Shown piece after piece: positions 1 through 5,535 of a DNA stretch of 10,206 bases. Every line of letters begins with the position of its first letter. Positions within the stretch are counted from its first letter, which is position 1. Both the position numbers and the translations under genes were made by a program. Under the pieces are notes generated by a model. It was not told where the DNA came from. It searched no databases and saw only the letters and a list, made by a program, of their open reading frames with translations. Source of the stretch: Prado023 sp032123675 (lineage in GTDB: Bacteria > Actinomycetota > Actinomycetes > S36-B12 > CAIYMF01); assembly GCA_032123675.1 (NCBI GenBank), contig JAQBEX010000210.1, positions 1 to 10,206 on the forward strand, given 5' to 3'.

Positions 1-23
1 AGCCACCTGCCGCACGTGCTGGC

Positions 24-1250
24 TCAGGACACGGAACCGAGATGGACGACCTGGCCGGGGCTGGCGTCCACCGTCACCCAGAGGCTCCCGTCGGGTCCGT
101 TGCGCACGGTGCGAAGCCGCCCAAGCACGCCGCGCAGCTCACTGCGGGTTTCGGTGACCGTGCTCCCGTCGAGGCCAACGAACACCAGTTCCTTGTCCTT
201 GAGCACGGCGACGGCAAGTGCGCCTGCCCAGCTGCCCCACTGCTCGCCGGTGATGAACTCCGCACCGGACGGGGCGATCGTCGGGCAGCCGCTGGCCCAC
301 ACCGCGCCCACGGCGCCGTTGACGTCTGGGGAGGTCATGGGAGCATCCTCGGCGTAGCTTCCGCCGGGTCCGACCGGATCCCAGCCGAAGTTGGCCGCTG
401 GGCTCAGGAGGTTGATCTCGTCGTCGCACCTGGTGCCGTGCTCCACCGTGAACGCTGCGTCATCGGACGCGCGGAACGACAAGCCCTGGATGTTGCGGTG
501 GCCCAGCGTGTAGACGTAGGGATCCCAGTTCCCGCCTGGGTTGTCGGGGGCCGGGCTGCCCGACAGGGTCGCTCGCAGGACCTTGCCCGCGCGGCTCCTC
601 GGGTCCTGCGGCGCTGCGGGCTGAACGGCGTCGCCGGCGGTGATCCAGAGCATCCCGTCCGGGCCCACCTCGAGCCTGCAGCCGAGGTGCCGGTTGCCGG
701 CGCCTGACGGGATGCCAGTCACCAGCGGCCGCGGATTGGTGAGCGCATCGAGGCCCTCGGCCAGCCGGTAGCGCACCACGCGGACATCGCGCACGGCTCC
801 GCCGGACCCGGCGGCGTAGCAGAGGTAGATGCGTCGGTTTGCAGCGAAGTCCGGGTCCAGGGCCAGGCCCATCAGGCCGCCCTCGCCGAGCGCCACGACG
901 TCGGGGACGTCGGCAACGACCGAGCGCCGGCCGTCAACCACGGCGGCCAGTCGGCCCGGACGCTCGGTCACCAGGGGGGTGCCATCCGGCAGGAAGCGCA
1001 GGTCCCAAGGCCGGTCGAACCCGTCGATGGAGTCGACCAACTGGATGCCGGCGAAGTCGGCCGGAGGCTCCGGCTTCGGCGCCGGCTCCGGCTCGCTCGG
1101 AGATGGCGAGTCGGCCGTGGCGCTCGGCACCATCGACGCCGAGCCGTTGTCAGCGCTGCTCCCCACACCGCACCCGGACGCCAGGAGCAACGCACAGGCC
1201 ATCCCGGCGACGGACCTGGCGGTCCTGCGCGATCGGGACGAATGGGCCAC
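24..1250 (-). CDS. PQQ-dependent sugar dehydrogenase-family lipoprotein
   Basis: This 408-residue protein belongs to the soluble glucose/sorbosone dehydrogenase family, six-bladed beta-propellers that oxidise aldose sugars with PQQ as cofactor outside the cytoplasm. Residues 1-26 form an Arg-rich lipoprotein signal peptide with lipobox LASGC (lipidated Cys27). A low-complexity Ser/Pro/Glu linker (about 44-63) follows, then the propeller from about 66 to the C-terminus. Family signatures visible are PWDLRFLPDG (81-90), GNRHLG (185-190; His188 is the likely catalytic base), LGHRNIQGL (249-257; Arg252 the likely PQQ-contacting Arg), EHGTRCDDEIN (270-280) and NFGW (287-290). The start is GTG at 1250, chosen because it supplies the basic n-region and because a TAGCCT hexamer lies 6 bases upstream. 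There is no Shine-Dalgarno sequence. No PQQ biosynthesis gene is nearby. The family call is firm; the substrate is unknown, and a PQQ-independent relative cannot be excluded. Confidence 0.9.
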   Translation of the reverse strand: MAHSSRSRRTARSVAGMACALLLASGCGVGSSADNGSASMVPSATADSPSPSEPEPAPKPEPPADFAGIQLVDSIDGFDRPWDLRFLPDGTPLVTERPGRLAAVVDGRRSVVADVPDVVALGEGGLMGLALDPDFAANRRIYLCYAAGSGGAVRDVRVVRYRLAEGLDALTNPRPLVTGIPSGAGNRHLGCRLEVGPDGMLWITAGDAVQPAAPQDPRSRAGKVLRATLSGSPAPDNPGGNWDPYVYTLGHRNIQGLSFRASDDAAFTVEHGTRCDDEINLLSPAANFGWDPVGPGGSYAEDAPMTSPDVNGAVGAVWASGCPTIAPSGAEFITGEQWGSWAGALAVAVLKDKELVFVGLDGSTVTETRSELRGVLGRLRTVRNGPDGSLWVTVDASPGQVVHLGSVS

Positions 1251-1284
1251 ACAGGAAGGCTAGCCGCCGGTGCCAGGCTCACAA
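1250..1284 (-). promoter_or_regulatory. Leaderless promoter of the sugar dehydrogenase gene
   Basis: Reading the minus strand, a -35-like TTGTGA (1279-1284) is followed by a 16-base spacer and a -10-like TAGCCT (1257-1262). Six more bases lead directly to the GTG start codon. The hexamer fits TANNNT, and its distance places the transcription start at or next to the start codon, with no room for a ribosome binding site. This is the only promoter in the window where I also see a reasonable -35. It is a prediction from sequence only. Confidence 0.6.
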
Positions 1285-1330
1285 CTCGAACTCTGGCAGG
1301 CGTACCACCCAGGCCCCGAGGCGACCATGT

Positions 1331-1358
1331 CGGCCTCCGCCAGCCGGCCTCCAGCAGC
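1331..1358. repeat. Two imperfect 14-bp direct repeats upstream of the hydrolase gene
   Basis: Two adjacent copies, CGGCCTCCGCCAGC (1331-1344) and CGGCCTCCAGCAGC (1345-1358), match at 12 of 14 positions. They lie in the divergent intergenic region, upstream of where the -35 of the 1402 gene would be. They could bind a regulator or be a chance duplication in GC-rich sequence; nothing decides between these. Confidence 0.35.
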
Positions 1359-1389
1359 CCGATCCCGAGGAGCGCGGTCAATGGGTGGG

Positions 1390-1402
1390 TAGGCTCCCGG
1401 CA
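1390..1402 (+). promoter_or_regulatory. Leaderless -10 element of the alpha/beta hydrolase gene
   Basis: TAGGCT (1390-1395) fits the actinobacterial -10 pattern TANNNT and is separated by exactly 6 bases from the ATG at 1402. No Shine-Dalgarno sequence precedes the ATG, so a leaderless transcript is the simplest reading. I see no convincing -35 at the expected position. Confidence 0.55.
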
Positions 1403-2910
1403 TGGCCACCGCGTTCACACGGAACCCCCCACGTCCGACGGTCGGGGTCCCGACCCTCGGGTGGGATGACCATCGACCGTTCCTCGGCGCACCCACCGTC
1501 ACACCGTCGGACAGGCTTGCTCGGGTCCGGGCTGACGGCTCCATGGAGCCCGTGCCAGTGGGCTCGCTGTCGGGGGTGCCACGGATCTACGCAGCGGTTC
1601 ATGGTTGGGCACCCGGGTCGCAGAGCGCCGCCGACCTGATCCATGCCCAGACGGGCAATGAGGCGCGCGCATGGGACGACGGCATGGTCGACCTGTTCGG
1701 ATTCAGCATTGCCGACTCCTTCATCCCGTTGCTCTCGGCCATCGCTGCCCAGGACCCGGATGCGGCGGTGCTGTGGTTCTCGTGGGTGGATGAGAGCGCG
1801 ACCGCCGGCGAGGTGTTCGCCGGAGGAGAGTCGCTGAAGCACACGCACATCAACGGGGCCCGGCTCGCGCATGCCCTGGTCGGTGCGTGCTCGGGGGACC
1901 TGCCGCCCGTGCAGTTGATCGGGCACAGCCACGGCGGTGTCGTCGCGACGAACGCGGCGCTGTCACTGCCGTCGGCACCCACCCAGCTCACGTTGCTGGA
2001 CTGCCCTGAGGACTGGTTCAGCAGGGTCGGAGGGTCGGCCGGCCTGCTGGCCCAGATCCTGCCCAGGCTCGAGCCGGGCAGGGACCCCGGCCACGTGTTC
2101 GTCGACTCGTACACCTCAATGTTCGGCCGGCCCTACCACCGCCATGCGGGTCTGTCCGAGGTCGTGGACGTGCGCCTGGGTGGGGGGCTGAGGCGCCGGG
2201 ACTCCCGTGGCGCTGTGGGTGACGCCCATGAGTACGCCTTGGAGTGGTACACCGCCACTGCGCAGTCGGATGACCCGAAGTGCGGGTTCGGCTGGTCGGT
2301 CCTGGGCGCCCAACGGGCAGCTGAGGCCGGGAGCGCCGACGCCGGTTTCGATCCCGAGGACCTGGCAGCCGGGTACGTGGTCGGTGGCCAGCTGGCCCCG
2401 GTGGCCGTGACCCGGCGTCCCCCGGTCCCGACACAGCCGCTTCACGAGACCGTTCCGCTGGGCGTCGGCGAGCTGGAGCTGACCGCGGAGCGGCCCGATG
2501 TGTCGATCAGCGTCACGCTCACCGAGACCGACCTTGTCGACTTCGACTACCAGGTGAGCCGCGCCGCCCGTCGCACGCGTGTCGAGGGAGCTGTGGAGCG
2601 GGTGCTTGCCTTCTCCGGCCCGGCCGGCGAGTTCGAGGTGCCCTCGTGGGGGCGCTACCTGCGTATCCCCGGGAACCGCGATACCTCGTTCCCGGTCATG
2701 ATCCATTTCCGGCTCGTGGACGCGGAGCCGGACAGCGCCGCGACGATCAGACGCCTGAGTGCGGTGCGCACCGGGTCGCGCACCAGGAACTACGACTCCA
2801 CCAGCTCAGCGCTCACCGTGGGGCTGGTCGGAGCCGTCGTCGGCTCGGTCGGGACCCTGGCGATCCAGGGGGCGGCGCGCGCGGTACGTCGTCGGCTGAC
2901 GGGCCGGTAG
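1402..2910 (+). CDS. Alpha/beta hydrolase-like protein with C-terminal membrane anchor
   Basis: This 502-residue protein is probably a serine esterase or lipase of unknown substrate. A likely oxyanion-hole strand, RIYAAVHGWAPG, lies at 61-72. The nucleophile elbow GHSHGG is at 174-179 (Ser176), preceded by the hydrophobic strand VQLI. Plausible acid and base residues are Asp235 (VFVDSY) and His276 (DAHEYALEWY), but these are guesses from spacing. A second, beta-rich part of unknown type follows (about 350-445). Residues 470-490 are a glycine/alanine/valine hydrophobic segment, followed by an Arg-rich end (RAVRRRLTGR), as in a tail-anchored protein with a cytoplasmic C-terminus. No N-terminal signal peptide is seen. 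The ATG at 1402 is chosen for its leaderless -10 spacing; the first 40 residues resemble nothing I recognise, so a later start such as ATG 1543 is possible. The gene is transcribed away from the sugar dehydrogenase. Confidence 0.75.
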   Translation: MATAFTRNPPRPTVGVPTLGWDDHRPFLGAPTVTPSDRLARVRADGSMEPVPVGSLSGVPRIYAAVHGWAPGSQSAADLIHAQTGNEARAWDDGMVDLFGFSIADSFIPLLSAIAAQDPDAAVLWFSWVDESATAGEVFAGGESLKHTHINGARLAHALVGACSGDLPPVQLIGHSHGGVVATNAALSLPSAPTQLTLLDCPEDWFSRVGGSAGLLAQILPRLEPGRDPGHVFVDSYTSMFGRPYHRHAGLSEVVDVRLGGGLRRRDSRGAVGDAHEYALEWYTATAQSDDPKCGFGWSVLGAQRAAEAGSADAGFDPEDLAAGYVVGGQLAPVAVTRRPPVPTQPLHETVPLGVGELELTAERPDVSISVTLTETDLVDFDYQVSRAARRTRVEGAVERVLAFSGPAGEFEVPSWGRYLRIPGNRDTSFPVMIHFRLVDAEPDSAATIRRLSAVRTGSRTRNYDSTSSALTVGLVGAVVGSVGTLAIQGAARAVRRRLTGR

Positions 2911-2917
2911 CGGGTCA

Positions 2918-2941
2918 CACCGGCGCACGCACCGGCGCAGC
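2918..2941. repeat. Tandem 12-bp repeat, two copies
   Basis: CACCGGCGCACG (2918-2929) is followed directly by CACCGGCGCAGC (2930-2941), identical over the first 10 bases. It begins 8 bases after the hydrolase stop codon, in the 139-base gap before the glutaredoxin-reductase gene. Confidence 0.6.
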
Positions 2942-2955
2942 CGCCCAGCGCCGCA

Positions 2956-2981
2956 CCCAGGCACCGCGCCCAGGCACCGCG
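2956..2981. repeat. Perfect tandem 13-bp repeat, two copies
   Basis: CCCAGGCACCGCG occurs at 2956-2968 and again at 2969-2981 without a mismatch, and a third copy begins (CCC) before diverging. It sits 14 bases after the 12-bp tandem repeat in the same gap and about 70 bases upstream of the GTG at 3050. It could arise from replication slippage or hold repeated binding sites; it has no internal symmetry to suggest a hairpin. Confidence 0.65.
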
Positions 2982-3037
2982 CCCGTCCCCTTGCACCGGT
3001 CCGGGCCAACCGGGCTGCGTGTCGCCCGCCGGTGGGT

Positions 3038-3050
3038 CAGACTCATCGGG
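3038..3050 (+). promoter_or_regulatory. Possible leaderless -10 element of the glutaredoxin-reductase gene
   Basis: CAGACT (3038-3043) stands 6 bases before the GTG at 3050, the same geometry as the other leaderless starts in the window. It keeps A at position 2 and T at position 6 of TANNNT but has C at position 1, so it is weaker than the others. Its spacing is the main reason for preferring GTG 3050 over GTG 3032. Confidence 0.4.
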
Positions 3051-4264
3051 TGAACCCACAGCCTGCCGACCAGCCCCTGCTCTACGGCGCCGCCTGGTGC
3101 CCCGACTGCCGACGGAGCAAGTCCTTCCTCGCCGAGCAGCGGATCGCCTACTCGTACATCGACCTCGAGACCCATCCGGACCAACAGGCCACGGTCGAGC
3201 GGTACAACGACGGGAAGATGATCATCCCGACGATCGTCTTCCCCGATGGCAGCCATCTGGCCGAGCCCTCGAACGAGGAGCTCGCCGAGAAGCTGGGACT
3301 GTCCAGGGAGGCGGCGGCCAGCTCCTACGACGTGGTCATCGTGGGCGGGGGCCCGGCCGGCCTGACGACGGCCATCTACGCCGCCCGGGAGAACCTGCGC
3401 ACGATCGTCCTGGACCGCTCCGCCCTCGGTGGCCAGGCCGGGGTCACCGAACGCCTCGACAACTACCCGGGCTTCCCGGAGGGCATCGCGGGCGCTGAGC
3501 TCGCGTCGCGCTTCGTCGCCCAGGCGCAGCGCTACGGGGTCGAGCTGCTGTCAGCGGTCAGCGTGGTCGGCCTCGAACCGTCCGAGGGTCGCACGACCGT
3601 CCGGACCTCGACGGGGCAGGAACTGGTCGCCGGTGCCGTGGTGGTCGCCACGGGATCGACGTACCGTCGGACCGGGGCCGCGGGCGAGGACGACCTGATC
3701 GGCGCCGGCGTGCACTTCTGCGCCACCTGCGACGGGCCGTTCTACCGCGACGCGGAGGAGGTCGTCGTCATCGGCGGCGGCAACTCCGGTTTCGAGGAGG
3801 GATTGTTCCTCACCCAGTTCGCCGAGCACGTGACCATCGTCGAGCGCAGTGCGACGCCGCTGGCCTCCAGGCTCCTCCAGGACAAGGTTGCGGACCACCC
3901 GCGGATGACGGTGCTGACTGAGACCGGCGTCGCCGGGTTCACGGCGACCGAGGGCGGGAAGCTCGAGTCGGTCACCCTCGTCGGCGTGGACGGCAGCGAG
4001 CAGGTGCACCCCGCCGCCGCGGCATTCGTCTTCGTCGGCCTGGACCCGAACACCGCGTGGCTGGACGGCCTGGTGGAGCTCGACGAGCGGGACTTCATCG
4101 TGACCGACCGGATGCACAGCTCGTCGGTCCAGGGCATCTTCGCGGCTGGCGATGTGCGTGCGGGATCGACCAAGCAGCTGGCGTCAGCAGTGGGCGAGGG
4201 GGCGGCCGTGGCACTGCAGGCGCGCTACCACCTCGACGCGCTGGCCTCGGGCACCACGGACTGA
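3050..4264 (+). CDS. Glutaredoxin-like / thioredoxin reductase-type fusion flavoprotein
   Basis: This 404-residue protein joins two redox modules. Residues 8-80 form a glutaredoxin-like fold with motif CPDC (Cys17, Cys20) and the cis-proline segment IIPTIVFPDG, resembling the actinobacterial glutaredoxin/mycoredoxin group. From residue 93 a thioredoxin-reductase-type domain begins, with FAD motif GGGPAG (99-104), redox site CATC (Cys224, Cys227), a second nucleotide-binding motif GGGNSG (242-247) and the FAD-binding AAGD (Asp368). The arrangement suggests that FAD reduces CATC, which passes electrons to the fused CPDC and on to a low-molecular-weight or peroxidase partner in the cytoplasm. 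The HRRxxxR motif of NADPH-specific thioredoxin reductases is replaced by ERSATPL (265-271) followed by LLQDKV, close to NADH-using AhpF. GTG 3050 is preferred on -10 spacing; GTG 3032 would add six residues. The gene stands alone, 43 bases from a convergent neighbour. Confidence 0.88.
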   Translation: MNPQPADQPLLYGAAWCPDCRRSKSFLAEQRIAYSYIDLETHPDQQATVERYNDGKMIIPTIVFPDGSHLAEPSNEELAEKLGLSREAAASSYDVVIVGGGPAGLTTAIYAARENLRTIVLDRSALGGQAGVTERLDNYPGFPEGIAGAELASRFVAQAQRYGVELLSAVSVVGLEPSEGRTTVRTSTGQELVAGAVVVATGSTYRRTGAAGEDDLIGAGVHFCATCDGPFYRDAEEVVVIGGGNSGFEEGLFLTQFAEHVTIVERSATPLASRLLQDKVADHPRMTVLTETGVAGFTATEGGKLESVTLVGVDGSEQVHPAAAAFVFVGLDPNTAWLDGLVELDERDFIVTDRMHSSSVQGIFAAGDVRAGSTKQLASAVGEGAAVALQARYHLDALASGTTD

Positions 4265-4307
4265 CCCCTGACCGGGTCGCTGGTGGGGCTGGACCCGAGC
4301 CACGTCC

Positions 4308-5396
4308 CTACGGCTGCACGTCCATCACGTCGATGCCATCGTCGACCGCGGCCCGCAGGTTCGCCGGCGTGCTGGCTGGGTCACCGGCTGACCTCTCGAC
4401 CGCCGACGAGGCGACAAACTCCCGCCCTCGCGGCTCAGCGCCGATGACGCGTGGCGCCGGGGGCAGGAACCGGTACAAGCCAGTCCGGGAGTTGTGCAGT
4501 GTTCCGAAGGGATCCGGCTGGAAGGTGTTCCCCACCGGATGGGGTCCCCCGGCAGCGCTCCCCGCCTCCGTGAACGCACCCTGCGTGAACGCCAGGCCGT
4601 TCTCACGGGCCCGTTGCGCGAGCCACCCCAGGGCGATGTCGGACAGGCCGGTCTCCGCGTAGCCCCCGCCGACGTCACAGTGAACGCCGCGGAACCACAC
4701 CTGCTCCAACCACTGATCCTTGGCCGTCGGGCTCTGCTGCCAGAGTGCGGGCTTGAACGGCTTGCGCGCCTCATCCACGGCCAGGGCATGGAATGCGGAG
4801 TCGACCCTCGAACTGAGCCGCGTGTCGTGGAACTGCCAGGGGCGGTTGAGCCGATCGATCGCCGGGATGCCACTCAACGGGATCCCGAGCGCGCCGACCG
4901 TGTCCCACACGCCGATGAAGCGGATTCGGGGCTCCGGATGGGAGAAGGAGCGTCGGAACAGCGCCGACTCCACATCCCGCGGGCGGACCGTCCGGCTCCG
5001 GTACAGGTCGTAGGCGGCCTGCACCCGGTCCACGTTCTCGCGGCGCAGGATGCTCGCGTTGCGGATCAGCCCACCGGTGCTGCGGGCCATATAGGCCCCG
5101 CGGCTGAAGCCGAAGAGGAACAGCTCGTCGCCGGGCTCGTAGTTGTTGACGATGAACCGGTACACCTGCTGGACGCTGCGGGACAGTCCGAAGCCGAAGG
5201 CGCCGCCCCGGATCCGCTCCCACGGGGTCGTGCCGACTCCCGGCTGGTAGTAGACAAGCTGGTCCATCCCGGTGGAATCGGACTCGGCCACGGCCGCAGC
5301 CACCTTGGTGACGTTGGTCGGGGTGACGCGTCCGTCGGCAGTCTGGTCCGGAGTGTTCCAGGTCCCGTCGCAACAGACGACGATCCGCTTGGTCAT
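4308..5396 (-). CDS. DUF2235 (Tle1-like) alpha/beta hydrolase
   Basis: This 362-residue protein shows the full DUF2235 signature. The opening strand is KRIVVCCDGTWNTPD (3-17), the nucleophile elbow is GFSRGA (96-101, Ser98), the acid-bearing segment is FIGVWDTVGALG (160-171, Asp165), and the His-bearing segment is GVHCDVGGGY (237-246, His239). These correspond to the Ser-Asp-His triad of the phospholipase Tle1, a type VI secretion effector in this family. It has no signal peptide or membrane segment and no secretion genes nearby, so it is probably a cytoplasmic hydrolase of unknown substrate; DUF2235 proteins also occur outside secretion systems. ATG 5396 is chosen because GGAGGAG precedes it and because MTKRIVVCCDGTW is the normal family beginning. 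The frame stays open to 5489, but that extension has no family similarity. It converges with the reductase gene and diverges from the DUF2207 gene. Confidence 0.88.
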   Translation of the reverse strand: MTKRIVVCCDGTWNTPDQTADGRVTPTNVTKVAAAVAESDSTGMDQLVYYQPGVGTTPWERIRGGAFGFGLSRSVQQVYRFIVNNYEPGDELFLFGFSRGAYMARSTGGLIRNASILRRENVDRVQAAYDLYRSRTVRPRDVESALFRRSFSHPEPRIRFIGVWDTVGALGIPLSGIPAIDRLNRPWQFHDTRLSSRVDSAFHALAVDEARKPFKPALWQQSPTAKDQWLEQVWFRGVHCDVGGGYAETGLSDIALGWLAQRARENGLAFTQGAFTEAGSAAGGPHPVGNTFQPDPFGTLHNSRTGLYRFLPPAPRVIGAEPRGREFVASSAVERSAGDPASTPANLRAAVDDGIDVMDVQP

Positions 5397-5401
5397 CTCT
5401 G

Positions 5402-5408
5402 CTCCTCC
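5402..5408 (-). promoter_or_regulatory. Shine-Dalgarno sequence deciding the DUF2235 start
   Basis: On the minus strand GGAGGAG lies 5 bases before the ATG at 5396, a near-perfect ribosome binding site. It is the strongest in the window and the only one before a gene that begins a transcription unit, so this gene has a 5' leader unlike its neighbours. Just upstream is a small inverted repeat, GTTCG-T-CGAAC (5409-5419). I could not identify a -10 element with confidence. Confidence 0.8.
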
Positions 5409-5522
5409 GTTCGTCGAACATCGCGCGAGGCGGCCAGACGCAGCAGCGTCAGCTCGGTCATCGTCCCGCGCGAGTCGCACCCGGCGCAATGGCTATCCGG
5501 ACCGACGCTGACCCCCGAGGGC

Positions 5523-5535
5523 TACCGTGGGGTGA
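5523..5535 (+). promoter_or_regulatory. Leaderless -10 element of the DUF2207-LemA operon
   Basis: TACCGT (5523-5528) fits TANNNT and ends exactly 6 bases before the ATG at 5535. The same hexamer at the same spacing precedes the aminotransferase gene at 9588. No Shine-Dalgarno sequence is present, and no clear -35 is visible. Confidence 0.55.

Noticed and set aside
1..24. Inverted repeat AGCCA (1-5) / TGGCT (20-24) enclosing GCACGTGC, just past the dehydrogenase stop
   Set aside because: The stem is only 5 pairs with a 14-base loop, it overlaps the stop codon by one base, and the window ends there, so a terminator cannot be judged.
4273..4297. Possible terminator hairpin between the convergent reductase and DUF2235 genes (CGGGTC 4273-4278, GACCCG 4292-4297)
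   Set aside because: The stem has only 6 pairs with a 13-base loop, and there is no T run on either side. Such pairs are common by chance at this GC content.
5409..5419. LexA (SOS) box upstream of DUF2235
   Set aside because: Only one TCGAAC half-site is present; the matching GTTCGA half at the proper four-base spacing is missing.
4494..5534. Long plus-strand open frame extending the DUF2207 gene upstream by about 347 codons
   Set aside because: It runs antisense to the DUF2235 gene, whose family motifs are unmistakable, and shows no recognisable domain. It is open because of the GC-biased codon usage of the opposite strand. The signal anchor and leaderless -10 place the real start at 5535.
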